Below, piece after piece: positions 19,253 to 28,882 of a stretch of DNA of 64,000 nt (positions within the stretch are counted from its first letter, which is position 1; each line of letters starts with the position of its first letter). Origin of the DNA: Mangrovivirga halotolerans. Its GTDB lineage: Bacteria > Bacteroidota > Bacteroidia > Cytophagales > Cyclobacteriaceae. The position numbers were made by a program, and so were the translations under genes. Under the pieces are notes generated by a model, which saw only the letters and a program-made list of their open reading frames with translations, did no database searches and had not been told where the DNA came from. The DNA lies in the NCBI RefSeq assembly GCF_026241165.1, contig NZ_JAPFQN010000007.1, forward strand, positions 1 through 64,000, read 5' to 3'.

Positions 19253-19644
19253 ACTTAAAAAAGGTTTAGATTTAAAATTAACACCGTTTACAATTTAGCA
19301 CTTTTTTTGTATTTGTTAAAAAATGCTAAATTAAATTATATGAAGAATATCTGAATAATTCAATTTAAAACAAAATAAATTTTACAAAACTTAGGTTTAT
19401 AAATATATTATTGGTTTAATCACTCAATCAGCAAGGGCATTATAACATACCGATTATTAATTGCTTAATCCAAAACCATAATAATCCAAGAGCTATTATT
19501 GAAGCAAATGATTATTCGACTTAATAATTTATCTAAAAAATATGTGTTGCTTAAAAAAAAAATTATGCTTAGAAATGTGAAGCTTGATTAATTAGGCAAG
19601 GCAAAAACATCCTCATTCAATCATTTAATAAGTCTATAAAAAAC
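19253..19644. other. AT-rich region upstream of the first susC
   Basis: No gene is seen between susC and the terminator of the propeller gene. The main structure is an inverted repeat at 19292-19332. No clear TAnnTTTG element is found for susC; the closest minus-strand match near 19375 has one mismatch. Confidence 0.6.
19292..19332. repeat. Inverted repeat in the 5' region of susC
   Basis: AATTTAGCA at 19292-19300 and TGCTAAATT at 19324-19332 are perfect 9-bp arms. Inside them a T tract faces an A tract, so the RNA could form an even longer stem. It is centred about 60 bases upstream of the susC ATG. An operator or a structured leader are both possible. Confidence 0.6.
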
Positions 19645-19680
19645 AAAAACCGAAGAAGGGTAGCCCTTCCTCGGTTTTTA
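19645..19680 (-). terminator. Terminator after the large propeller protein gene
   Basis: AAAAACCGA-AGAAGGG pairs with CCCTTCC-TCGGTTTTT with one small interruption, giving a strong hairpin with T residues on both strands. It lies about 50 bases past the stop at 19732. Confidence 0.82.
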
Positions 19681-19731
19681 ATGTTGTTAATCCTGTATGA
19701 TTAACAAATGATGATTAGTAAATGGTAAATA

Positions 19732-22700
19732 TTACCAAACTAATATTTTTTCAGATATTTGATTATTTCCGGATTCATCAAAAGTATTTACAATATAAAT
19801 CCCGGAAACCAACACATTTTGTAGTGTGATCTGATTATTTATGACTTCTCCTTGTTGGACCTGTTGTCCTAATAAATTAGTAATTGTATAACTATCCGTT
19901 TTAGTATCTGAATCGATATTCAACACCTCTCCATTTCTTAATCTGGTTGGATATATTGATGAAGCGCTAATAGTCAAATTATCGCCCACGGATAACAATT
20001 CATTTCTATCTTGAATGATAAGATCATCTATTGCCCATCCCCAAGAAGTGTTTTCAAGATCAGAATACATTCTAAATCTTAATAAAATCTCATCTCCTGG
20101 TTCAAAAAATTGAAGTAAATCAATCTGATGACTTACAAAATCATCATTCTTTGGTTCCACATTATTTTCATATGCTTCCAGCCATTTCGAATCAAATGAT
20201 GCATCATACTTTTCCGTAATGCTAATCCATTCAAAACCATTCTTGGAAGCCTCAACTACAACATAATCTTTAAACGATGCTTCTTCAGGTAACGAACCTT
20301 CCAAACCGGGCTCCACTATAGCTATATCCTTATATGCAACAAATGCATCAAATTCTGCTACTCGTACCGGGAAATCAAACAATACTATTGATTCAGTTTC
20401 TGTATTGTATGGATGATCGGTTTGTATCGGTCTTCCATCAAAAATTGTAGATGAGTTTTGACCGATGTTATTGAAATCAAAATCAAAAGTGTTAGTCTTG
20501 AATCGGTTAATGTAACTATTAATTGCATCTGGATAGAATCCTAAAGTTCTAGACAATCCTTCACCAGGGAATGCTAATCCATTTTTATATCCTACAGTAT
20601 TTATCTCTGCTCGTACGACTTCTTCATTAATATCAATTAACACTTCATATTCACCCTCTTTGATATCATAACTATAAATAGTGTCATAATCATTGAGTAT
20701 TATACCAACAGAATCAAAGTCATTTCTGAATTTAAATCCTGCGATAATATCTTTAGTTAATGCAGCTTCTATTGACAATACTTCAGGACCCACTATAGTT
20801 TGCGGTAACTCAGGTAAGGTAACTGACCAAATACCACGGCCATGTGTACCTAGTACAACCTGATCATCTTCAACTTTAATATCCCATATAGATACAGCTG
20901 GCATATTTGCATTTAATCTATGCCATGATTGGCCTCCATCTGTAGATTCTATTATACCAATTTCAGTACCAACCCAGATAATATTATTATCAAATGGCAT
21001 CACCTGTAAATCAAATACTGCTACATCAGGGAAGCCAGATGAAGACACTTCATTTGCGCCAAATCCAGAAATATCATTCCATGTTTGCCCATAATCATCA
21101 GTATGAAGTACTTTAGGTGATTTAGCAAAAGAAAATAATGCATATGCTTGTGCAGGGTCATTTGGATGTGTTGCCAAACCTGAAATAACTCCCATTTCTA
21201 AATCTGTAAAGTTATTTACCTGGCTAAAAGTTAATCCATTATCTTTTGAAACGAAGATACCAGCTTGATCAGGAATCATTCCTGCTCCTGCATAAACTAC
21301 AGTTGGAGTTGCTTCTGAAATACTTACCTGGCTAAATGAAGTCAAACTCCAATCTCCATCAGGCTCAATAAGATCCCAAGTACCTCCAAATGTAGATGAC
21401 CTCCAGATTCCTGAGGACCCAACAGCGTAAACAACATCAGGTTGGGAGTTTGAATTCTCCAATCTTGTAATAAAAGGAGCATTACCTGCACTATTATCAG
21501 TAAGACCTCTCACTGAAGATTGGAAGGATACTCCTCCGTTAGTTGATTTATTTATATCGTTGTAATAAACAGTTCCTAAGATTAAGTCAGGATTTGTATA
21601 ATGCCAAACTACTCCAAAACCATCACCACCTAAAGCTCTTTGATATTTAGTATCGCTACCACCTACTTCTCCCTGTGGAGTTAACCACGTTCCGTTATCC
21701 TGAGACCCACCAATATACCTGTTCTCTCCAGGAGCTTTATCAACAAAGTAAAATTGAGTAGTGTTGTAGCCATCTCCTGAATAAATCCAATCACCATTAG
21801 ATTCTCCTGGATTTGCTCCAGGTTTGGAAACATAAACACCTCCATCATTACCGTTTATTATCTTCCATTCCTGATTTGCTTCGTCAGTGATGACTGGAAC
21901 TAAATTATGATGGTCAGGGTGAAGACCGGTTACTGTTGTTGCACCCGTTGTCTGACTAAATCTATTGTTTCCTGAATACTGGCCATATGCATCTGAAACA
22001 TTCTTTGTATCCTTAACCCGAGTTATCATTGTACCCCAGTTTATTTTATATACAAGGCTTTGCATGTTAGCAGGATCCCAGGTTTGAGACTCTATTAAAT
22101 AAGGCCAGAGAAAATACATGTCGTTAAAAACGTGACCGCCGTCTGTTGCAATATCAGTTGAAGGTGTTTCAGAATATTCAACGCTATGAATGTATAGATA
22201 CTCTCTTGAATGAAGGTCTTCTTCTCCTGCAGTTGTATTTAAATTAATTAAATTGAATTCTCCATCACGTTGCTGATCTCTAAAAGACACCATTAGCTGG
22301 CGGTTATTATCCACATCCCAAACCTGGAAAGGAACCTCAACATAATCCTGATATGTATAATCAGAAGCAGGAACTCCCGGCCCCTCACCTTCAGGAACTG
22401 TAAATCTATATGCCTTTTGAGAAAGTCCAGCACCAAATCTAATTTCTACAGATGAATAATCTTCGATTGCTGCACTTCCTTGTCCAATTGTCCCAGAAAG
22501 AAATTCACCACCAAACTGAACAAGCTCAAAAAATGTCTCTCCGGTTTCTTCAACATTTAATAAAGTAGGGTCAGTTTCACTCAGTCCTTCTTGTACAGTG
22601 AATTTCCACAGGTTTACACCACCCACATATACAACATCCTGATCAAAAGGATGGGCCATTATTATATTATCATACCAACCTTGTCCTCCTAAGAAGTCAA

Positions 22701-23832
22701 CATTAGTTGTAATTGCATCAGATGAAGATGACTCAAAAAGTAAATCCCACGTTTCACCCCTATCATCAGAGATATATAGGTCTGACGCATTCCCAGATTG
22801 ATCACCTTGTGCAGAAGCAAAGACTCGATCTGTTTTTACTGGTGAAACCGTTATTTCTACCCTTCCAGATGGACTCATCCCTGAATTTGAAACACTCCAG
22901 TTTTCACCTGCATCAACAGATTTTAAAACGCCTAGTCTTCTCTCAGCAGCATAAATAACATCAAAGTTACCTGGTTCATAATCCAAATCCTGAACATACG
23001 AGACCTGAGCATCATATACTCTTCTCCATGATTGACCCCCATCTGTACTCTTAAATATCCCTGAATTAAAAGCCCTTGCATTAACAGGATCATTATTTGC
23101 ACAAACGAGAACTGTATTAGGATCCTGAGGATCTACTATAATTCTACTAATTGTTTGGAAATTTTCATTAGCTGTGGCTGATAATTGAACCCAGTTTTCA
23201 CCTCCATCGGTTGATTTAAACACACCAGCCCCTTTAATAAAACCAGAAGATGCTGAAAAACCTTCTCCGGTGCCAGCATATATTATACTAGGATTTGAAG
23301 GCGCATAGGCTAACCAGCTTATAGCAATGTTAGGTAATTCCGGAGTTTTATTAACCCAGGTTTGACCTGCATCTGTAGTTTTCCAGATACCACCACCAAC
23401 AGATCCTGCCAACCAGGTATTACCTGTGTTATCGGTTGGATCAGCAACAATTCCTCTTGTTCGTCCCGGAACGTTCGAAGGCCCTCTTTCGTCAAAATTC
23501 AATTCGGCATTTCGTACTGAAAAATCGGTTGGTAGTTTGCTGTTTTCCTCAATCAAATAATTCACACCGTACTGAGGTGCTGAATCTCCATGCTTTGTTC
23601 TAATAGCATTGTAATACTTAATAAATTCATCAGGTTTATCAGCTTTAAAAGCACCATTTTGCTTAGAGCGAATTTTTTCCTGCCACCATTTTGTGAAGGA
23701 ATCTTCTGCTAAATCTGATGTTGACTTAATTTTGGTTGTTTTATTTTCTTCATCTGCAGAATTGAATTGAAATATCATAATTACTGCAATAGCTGAAAAA
23801 AAATACACTAACAATTGTAAAAATTTTTTCAT
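19732..23832 (-). CDS. Giant Asp-box (BNR) beta-propeller protein with T9SS sorting tail
   Basis: A 1366-residue secreted protein. A hydrophobic N-terminal signal (about 4-24) is followed by repeated sortilin/VPS10-like Asp-box motifs: GGIWKTTDAGQTW, VFKSTDGGENW, IFKSTDGGQSW, LYISDDRGETW and later IFVSKDNGLTF and IESTDGGQSW. These imply one or two multi-bladed propellers. A non-propeller stretch lies around residues 400-570. After the propellers come beta domains that include a MAM/concanavalin-like segment (WGWAIDDLIIQD), then a T9SS type A tail (SSIYPTRL to ISEKILVW). The role is unknown; such propellers often bind proteins or glycans. A small lipoprotein gene precedes it by two bases. Confidence 0.9.
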   Translation of the reverse strand: MKKFLQLLVYFFSAIAVIMIFQFNSADEENKTTKIKSTSDLAEDSFTKWWQEKIRSKQNGAFKADKPDEFIKYYNAIRTKHGDSAPQYGVNYLIEENSKLPTDFSVRNAELNFDERGPSNVPGRTRGIVADPTDNTGNTWLAGSVGGGIWKTTDAGQTWVNKTPELPNIAISWLAYAPSNPSIIYAGTGEGFSASSGFIKGAGVFKSTDGGENWVQLSATANENFQTISRIIVDPQDPNTVLVCANNDPVNARAFNSGIFKSTDGGQSWRRVYDAQVSYVQDLDYEPGNFDVIYAAERRLGVLKSVDAGENWSVSNSGMSPSGRVEITVSPVKTDRVFASAQGDQSGNASDLYISDDRGETWDLLFESSSSDAITTNVDFLGGQGWYDNIIMAHPFDQDVVYVGGVNLWKFTVQEGLSETDPTLLNVEETGETFFELVQFGGEFLSGTIGQGSAAIEDYSSVEIRFGAGLSQKAYRFTVPEGEGPGVPASDYTYQDYVEVPFQVWDVDNNRQLMVSFRDQQRDGEFNLINLNTTAGEEDLHSREYLYIHSVEYSETPSTDIATDGGHVFNDMYFLWPYLIESQTWDPANMQSLVYKINWGTMITRVKDTKNVSDAYGQYSGNNRFSQTTGATTVTGLHPDHHNLVPVITDEANQEWKIINGNDGGVYVSKPGANPGESNGDWIYSGDGYNTTQFYFVDKAPGENRYIGGSQDNGTWLTPQGEVGGSDTKYQRALGGDGFGVVWHYTNPDLILGTVYYNDINKSTNGGVSFQSSVRGLTDNSAGNAPFITRLENSNSQPDVVYAVGSSGIWRSSTFGGTWDLIEPDGDWSLTSFSQVSISEATPTVVYAGAGMIPDQAGIFVSKDNGLTFSQVNNFTDLEMGVISGLATHPNDPAQAYALFSFAKSPKVLHTDDYGQTWNDISGFGANEVSSSGFPDVAVFDLQVMPFDNNIIWVGTEIGIIESTDGGQSWHRLNANMPAVSIWDIKVEDDQVVLGTHGRGIWSVTLPELPQTIVGPEVLSIEAALTKDIIAGFKFRNDFDSVGIILNDYDTIYSYDIKEGEYEVLIDINEEVVRAEINTVGYKNGLAFPGEGLSRTLGFYPDAINSYINRFKTNTFDFDFNNIGQNSSTIFDGRPIQTDHPYNTETESIVLFDFPVRVAEFDAFVAYKDIAIVEPGLEGSLPEEASFKDYVVVEASKNGFEWISITEKYDASFDSKWLEAYENNVEPKNDDFVSHQIDLLQFFEPGDEILLRFRMYSDLENTSWGWAIDDLIIQDRNELLSVGDNLTISASSIYPTRLRNGEVLNIDSDTKTDSYTITNLLGQQVQQGEVINNQITLQNVLVSGIYIVNTFDESGNNQISEKILVW

Positions 23833-23834
23833 AA

Positions 23835-24248
23835 TTAATATTTAATGGTTTCAGATTGTTTAGGTTGATTATTTCTCGTTTTGGTTTGAACGTTTAATAT
23901 ATAGGCTGGATTTATTGAATCATTTTGAATTCCAATTATAGGTCTAACTAAAATATTCTGGTCATCCTGCCAGGAAATATCCCCGCCTATGAAGGAATCA
24001 TCAAAAATTATTTCTTTTTTATCATAAACTTTATAAAAAATAACTTGTTTACCGGATGTTGGAATTTTTCTCTTACAAACATCGATATAGTGACTTTTTG
24101 GTTGATTAAAAATCTGGTAAGTGCTGTCACATTGCAATGTGTCAAAACTACTTATCGTATTAGATTCTTTTTTATTACTAACGCTACAAGAGTACAAACT
24201 TAAAAATAATACAACTAAAAAGTACTTAGATCTAAAAATGTTTTTCAA
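23835..24248 (-). CDS. Small lipoprotein, function unknown
   Basis: A 137-residue protein with lipobox LSLYSC (Cys21), so it is predicted to be lipid-anchored. The mature part contains two cysteines and short beta strands, with no recognisable family. Its stop is two bases before the start of the giant propeller gene, so the two are likely co-transcribed and translationally linked. It may aid export or anchoring of the propeller protein; this is inference from position only. Confidence 0.75.
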   Translation of the reverse strand: MKNIFRSKYFLVVLFLSLYSCSVSNKKESNTISSFDTLQCDSTYQIFNQPKSHYIDVCKRKIPTSGKQVIFYKVYDKKEIIFDDSFIGGDISWQDDQNILVRPIIGIQNDSINPAYILNVQTKTRNNQPKQSETIKY

Positions 24249-24328
24249 AACAATAAAATTGGAATAATTTACAGGTTGAAAATAATTTTCAATTTAAAAC
24301 ACTTTTGACAATTTTTTGCACATATTTT

Positions 24329-25045
24329 ATGAAAAATTTACATTTATCAACCTTTATTTGTTTAATAGTTTCGATTTTACAGATAAATGCTCAATCACAA
24401 ACAGCAGGTGGAGTTTCTACGAAAGGTGTAGATATGAACACAAATGCATTTGGTGCTATCAGTCAATTTGATAGTTATGTACCATCTGAGAAAGGAACTG
24501 TTTATCTAACTGATGGATGGCATAAAAGCTCTTTTACCTTAGCAGACGATAGAAAAATTGAAGACGTTTGGGCAAGATTAGATCTTGTGAGAAAACAATT
24601 TGAAATAAAAAATCCTGAAAACATCAATGATATTAAGGTATTGAGTATCTCTATGATTAAGAGCTTTAGTTATTTAGATGTAGATAATAATAAAACCAGG
24701 TTTTTTAAAAATGCCAAATACATGGGGCAAATAACTAATCTACAACCAGGTCTTTACGAGATCCTTAGTCAAGGAGAAAATATTAAACTAGTAAAGAAAG
24801 CTGAGATAAAAGTTATTGAAGGAAACTATAACGTTGCACTTGATGTTGGATCAAAAGATAAAACATTTAAAAGAGATTTTAACTACTATTGGTTAATTGA
24901 TAATGAGTTAATGGAAGTTAAAAAATCGACGATAAAAAAGTCTGACGAAATATCTTCAGAAGAATATAAAAGCCTGAAAAAATTCAACAAGAACAATGAG
25001 AGTGAATTAATTGAAACAACACTTAATTTTGACAAAGCTTTATAA
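24329..25045 (+). CDS. Secreted protein of unknown function
   Basis: A 238-residue protein with a clear signal peptide (residues 1-22, ending LQINA-Q). No family is recognised. The mature region is mixed alpha/beta, Lys/Asp-rich, without cysteine and without a T9SS tail, so it is probably periplasmic. An in-frame TTG at 24305 would add nine residues before the natural signal peptide, so the ATG at 24329 is preferred. It is divergent from the lipoprotein/propeller pair and followed by a strong terminator, hence monocistronic. Confidence 0.8.
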   Translation: MKNLHLSTFICLIVSILQINAQSQTAGGVSTKGVDMNTNAFGAISQFDSYVPSEKGTVYLTDGWHKSSFTLADDRKIEDVWARLDLVRKQFEIKNPENINDIKVLSISMIKSFSYLDVDNNKTRFFKNAKYMGQITNLQPGLYEILSQGENIKLVKKAEIKVIEGNYNVALDVGSKDKTFKRDFNYYWLIDNELMEVKKSTIKKSDEISSEEYKSLKKFNKNNESELIETTLNFDKAL

Positions 25046-25060
25046 TTATCTATAGCAGTT

Positions 25061-25097
25061 AAAAAGCCATATCAACATATGATATGGCTTTTTTTAT
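25061..25097 (+). terminator. Terminator after the secreted protein gene
   Basis: AAAAAGCCATATCA pairs with TGATATGGCTTTTT around a short loop, followed by further T residues. Confidence 0.85.
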
Positions 25098-25508
25098 GCC
25101 CAAATAATAAATATATTAGAATTAAAATAGGCATTCAAAATATATTAATACAGGATAAAATATTTTCCTGTTCCCAATTTTGATTTTTAAACTGTCATAC
25201 GAAAGATTGTCAGAATTAGAAGCAAAGTAGATGTTCAAATAAGCAGGGGGTTATAAATTCTAATTCTTTTACATTTTCACTTAATCAATTGAAGATGTTA
25301 TATACTATATTTTATTAAACTAACACTGTGCTTAGCTATAGCTTACAATAGCATTTTTGCGGCTATTCAAAGGTTATCTCGCCCTTCTTACCTCTGGTAA
25401 ACAACAAACAAAAAGTATTAAACCCTTTATGTATCTATTATTGTAAAGGTTCACTTAGCATAAATAATTGATTTAATTTCTAACAGCTTCCAAAATACGC
25501 AGCAATAA
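25098..25508. other. Intergenic region without recognisable gene
   Basis: About 400 bases of AT-rich sequence between two terminators facing each other. No ORF with coding character, no tRNA and no clear promoter is seen. It could be a decayed gene or hold an unrecognised small RNA, but nothing positive supports either. Confidence 0.5.
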
Positions 25509-25537
25509 AAAAAAGCAGACCCTAAGGTCTGCTTTAT
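25509..25537 (-). terminator. Terminator of the second SusCD operon
   Basis: AAAGCAGACC/GGTCTGCTTT with loop CTAA (stem 25512-25521 and 25526-25535) is followed by eight T on the minus strand. Confidence 0.87.
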
Positions 25538-25564
25538 ATTTTGACATTCTAATAAAGAATGAAC

Positions 25565-26509
25565 TTATTCAACTGGCTCTTCAAAAAGAAGATTATCATC
25601 TGCATCATATACCTTAAATGTGCCATCGCTATATACGTAATAGCCAATTAGGGTATAAGTTCCGTACTGTGTGATATCTGGATAACTTCCTATCTGTCCT
25701 TGCAATTCTGTCTCATCATATGTTACAGACTCAACAGTTACTTCTTCAAATGAACCACATCTTGAAAAAGACATCGTAGAAGGATAAGTAAAAGGACCTA
25801 TCTCTCCAGTTTCAGTTACTGCATAAGTATAAGCGTAGATGAAATATTGCTTTCCAGCTTCTGGTGCAGTTACTTGTAAAGATTCTTCACCTCCTGTGAA
25901 TGAACCACCGTAATAATTAAAATCTGCATCATAAATTTCGATATCATTGTCTAGAAAATCATATCCAGATTCGTTAGCAGAAACTTTTGCTGCATCATCA
26001 CCAGAAAGATTCCAAGAATGAGTCAAATTAAACGCTGGTGTTCCTTCATCATTTTCCTTTACATTAGTTATTGTAAAGTCCATTGTTTCAGCAGTGAATT
26101 CAACGTTTCCGTTTCTTTCATCACCAATTGTGATTTGAAGAGTTTTTTCAGCTATATCATCACAGTTCGCTAAAATAGTAACATATGAAGTATCAGTAAG
26201 CTCTCCAGCAGGAATAGTTACTGAAGCCGGCATATCAAAATCTGTTCCAGCAACAGCGTCTCCACCAGTCTTGCTTAGATTAAACATCAAATCAACATTT
26301 TGAGCTTTGTTAAGATTAATAACTAACTCGACTTCTGTTTCTGCTTCATCGGTAACTAAATAAGTACCATCACCTTCAGGAACTATAGTAGCCACCACAC
26401 CTTCTACAGGTGTCATACTACCATAACCTGTAAAGTCATCATCTTCGCAAGCAGTAAAAGCAAGTAATACTGCAACAGCTAATATATATATACTTTTAAG
26501 TTTCATCAT
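25565..26509 (-). CDS. Surface lipoprotein with a Calx-beta-like domain
   Basis: A 314-residue lipoprotein with Cys21 in AFTAC, followed by EDDD. Acidic residues right after the lipid cysteine are the surface-export signal known for Bacteroidota lipoproteins. Residues about 50-150 (ELVINLNKAQNVDLMFNLSKTGGDA, AGTDFD, SVTIPAG) look like a Calx-beta or related immunoglobulin-like domain. The C-terminal half is beta-rich and aromatic. It is last in the susC-susD-lipoprotein-lipoprotein unit, the SusE/F position. It likely binds the transported substrate. Confidence 0.82.
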   Translation of the reverse strand: MMKLKSIYILAVAVLLAFTACEDDDFTGYGSMTPVEGVVATIVPEGDGTYLVTDEAETEVELVINLNKAQNVDLMFNLSKTGGDAVAGTDFDMPASVTIPAGELTDTSYVTILANCDDIAEKTLQITIGDERNGNVEFTAETMDFTITNVKENDEGTPAFNLTHSWNLSGDDAAKVSANESGYDFLDNDIEIYDADFNYYGGSFTGGEESLQVTAPEAGKQYFIYAYTYAVTETGEIGPFTYPSTMSFSRCGSFEEVTVESVTYDETELQGQIGSYPDITQYGTYTLIGYYVYSDGTFKVYDADDNLLFEEPVE

Positions 26510-26516
26510 TCAAATA

Positions 26517-27407
26517 TTAATTTACAGGTGTTAAAACATCGTTATATGTCTGTCCTCCACGGTAATCTATGAAGTAAGAATAATCAATTTTAGTAACGTT
26601 ACCATCTGCATCAAATGAAACTTTACCATTGATTCCAGCTTGTCCATAAAGGTTTTCATCTTCAATACCATATACCTGGTTACTGTAATAGTCACCAAGG
26701 TTATGCTGAGGAATGAATAAGTTACCGCATTGGTCATTTAACAATAATGGTGCATCCTTATCTCCAGGTAAAATTGGAGAAGACCAGTGACCAGTTCTTG
26801 AAACAGTGTACTGTCCAGGTCCTATTTCAGTAACTACAACATCAGTATACTCATAAGGATCGCCATCAGTCCAAGTACCACTTAAAGTATATGTTCCAGC
26901 TAAATTACTAGCACAGTTAGCAGTAACATCATACTTACCACCTCTTGATTCAAGAACTCTACCATCTTTCATGTGAATCATTACAACGAAAGAAAACACA
27001 TCGCCTACTTTGATTCCATCTAAAGAAGCAGTTGTACCTTCAACAAACTCCTCAGGAGAAGTGATCTGGTAAGTAAATGATTTATCAAATGCAATATCTT
27101 CAGATGTGAAAGTTGTTACAGGAACTGCTTCTCCACCATTGTATTTCTTAACTAATTCGTAGAAATCAACAGATCCGTCCTCGCCTCCTGTATAAATCCT
27201 GACATTAAAATCAAGTAAAGTTTCAGTAAATGAAGCTAAAGTATCATTTTCAGTACTTTTGTTTCCTAAGAACTTACCTTCAGTTCTACTAACCTCAAGT
27301 AAAGCTCCACCTTCTTGCGCATTGCCTGTCATTGGATCCTCAGGATCTATACAGCCATATACTAATACTGCCAAGAAAGCTATTATTAATAAATTAATTT
27401 TTTTCAT
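26517..27407 (-). CDS. Lipoprotein encoded with the second SusCD pair
   Basis: A 296-residue lipoprotein with a signal sequence and Cys19 (VLVYGC) followed by IDPED. The ATG at 27407 is used because it gives a proper lipoprotein signal and an 11-base gap from susD; the longer frame to 27434 would overlap susD. The C-terminal half, with ANCASNLAGTYTLSGTWTDG and GQYTVSRTGHW, resembles a lipocalin-like or BT-type beta-sandwich found in lipoproteins next to SusCD. No enzyme motif is seen. Confidence 0.8.
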   Translation of the reverse strand: MKKINLLIIAFLAVLVYGCIDPEDPMTGNAQEGGALLEVSRTEGKFLGNKSTENDTLASFTETLLDFNVRIYTGGEDGSVDFYELVKKYNGGEAVPVTTFTSEDIAFDKSFTYQITSPEEFVEGTTASLDGIKVGDVFSFVVMIHMKDGRVLESRGGKYDVTANCASNLAGTYTLSGTWTDGDPYEYTDVVVTEIGPGQYTVSRTGHWSSPILPGDKDAPLLLNDQCGNLFIPQHNLGDYYSNQVYGIEDENLYGQAGINGKVSFDADGNVTKIDYSYFIDYRGGQTYNDVLTPVN

Positions 27408-27418
27408 CGTCAATAATT

Positions 27419-28873
27419 TTATTTGTTCCACCAAAGTTTAGTAGTTAAATTATCTGAACCACCAAGCATTTCAACAGCCTCATCATAGCTTTCTCTGTTT
27501 TGAGATTGCTCATCACGTGGATAACGATATCTACTTGGAATTTCATCTTCAACTGCTTCAACTGGTAAATCTAAAGCAGGAACTTGTAATCTTCTCCACT
27601 CAGTAAAAGCTTCTAATCCCTGAGTATAAAGAGATACCCATTTTTCTTCAGCTATTTTATCAACACCAGCATAACCATTAGCTTCAAGGTATGACGCGAT
27701 ATCTGCAGCACCAATACCATTAGATTCTAAATCAGCTGTAACTGCATTATTATAATGCTCCTGAGCTAAAGCAGAACCACCAGTAATAAATCCTCTGGCA
27801 ATTGCTTCAGAAATAAAGAATTCCTGCTCACTATAAGTTAAAAATAACGCTGGGTTTGTAGCCTGAAGATAAAACTCTCCGATTGAAGATACATTAGTAT
27901 AATTCCACTCATCAGTTGGAAGACCAGTATAACCAGAAGGTTTTCCTCTGTATTCTCCGTCTTCATTTACTTCAGCATAAACAGACAATCTTGGGTCACC
28001 ATTGGCTTCAAGTACTTCAATCATTTTAGAGTTGACCTTAAATTCTCCTCTATTACCCTCTACAATCGTGTTGTAAATCGGGTTGTTATTAGGAGCTGCA
28101 GCCAGGTATGCAAACTTAGCTTCATCATCTCTAGATGTAAATAATGTACCAGAATTATAGATCTCTTGTAACTTAGAAGAATAATTTGAGAATTCGCTAG
28201 TTGCACTCATTCTCATAATTGTTCTGAAAAGTAACGAGTTAGCAAATCTCTGCCATTTAGAAGCATCACCACCATACATTAAGTCTGATGTAGCATTGAT
28301 AGTACCAACACCTGAACCAAGCTTATCAACAGCAAGATCAAGCATGTTTACAAGACTATCATACACTTCTGGCTGTGAATCATACTTAGGAGTGTTATTT
28401 CCAGATGGAGCAGCAAGTGCTTCACTCATTGGAATTGGCCCATAAACGTCAGTCAAAAGTGCATATACATATGCCGACAAAGTTAAGGCAACTCCCTGTA
28501 CGTTTTCGTTTCCTTCTTGCTGAGCAAGCTCATACATTTTTTTAGCGTCAGCTAATGATCTCGCATAGAATGTTACCCACATTCCATTCGTAACAGTTTC
28601 GCGATATTGATATCTCGCTTCATCATTATACTGAACTTTACCCCAATGCTGAGCCCAGCAAGAACCCATGTCTCCACCAAGGAAGGTAGAATACATTTGG
28701 TCTCCAGTAATAGTTAAAACTGAAGAAATCAATAACGACGATGGTACTTCTAAAGGACCATTTGGGTTCGTATTTATTTCCTCAAAATCAGATGTACATG
28801 CAGATGCCGCTAATAAAGCAAATGCAAACACTGATAATATACTTTGTTTAATTTTCAATTTCATATTCTTCAA
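27419..28873 (-). CDS. SusD/RagB-like nutrient-binding lipoprotein (second pair)
   Basis: A 484-residue SusD-like family 2 protein with lipobox AASAC (Cys26) followed by TSDFEE. The N-terminus FEEINTNPNGPLEVPSSLL and the C-terminal TQGLEAFTEWRRLQVPAL and SRYRYPRDEQ are hallmark segments. It is related to, but clearly different from, the first SusD homologue in this window, so the two pairs probably take up different ligands. It is nine bases downstream of its susC. Confidence 0.93.
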   Translation of the reverse strand: MKNMKLKIKQSILSVFAFALLAASACTSDFEEINTNPNGPLEVPSSLLISSVLTITGDQMYSTFLGGDMGSCWAQHWGKVQYNDEARYQYRETVTNGMWVTFYARSLADAKKMYELAQQEGNENVQGVALTLSAYVYALLTDVYGPIPMSEALAAPSGNNTPKYDSQPEVYDSLVNMLDLAVDKLGSGVGTINATSDLMYGGDASKWQRFANSLLFRTIMRMSATSEFSNYSSKLQEIYNSGTLFTSRDDEAKFAYLAAAPNNNPIYNTIVEGNRGEFKVNSKMIEVLEANGDPRLSVYAEVNEDGEYRGKPSGYTGLPTDEWNYTNVSSIGEFYLQATNPALFLTYSEQEFFISEAIARGFITGGSALAQEHYNNAVTADLESNGIGAADIASYLEANGYAGVDKIAEEKWVSLYTQGLEAFTEWRRLQVPALDLPVEAVEDEIPSRYRYPRDEQSQNRESYDEAVEMLGGSDNLTTKLWWNK

Positions 28874-28882
28874 ACTTATGGA

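Noticed and set aside
19732-23832. DNA-level tandem repeat in the giant propeller gene
   Set aside because: Asp-box motifs repeat at the protein level only; the nucleotide copies are too divergent for a DNA repeat array.
25098-25508. Small RNA or decayed gene
   Set aside because: No promoter, stable internal hairpin or coding pattern could be identified by eye.
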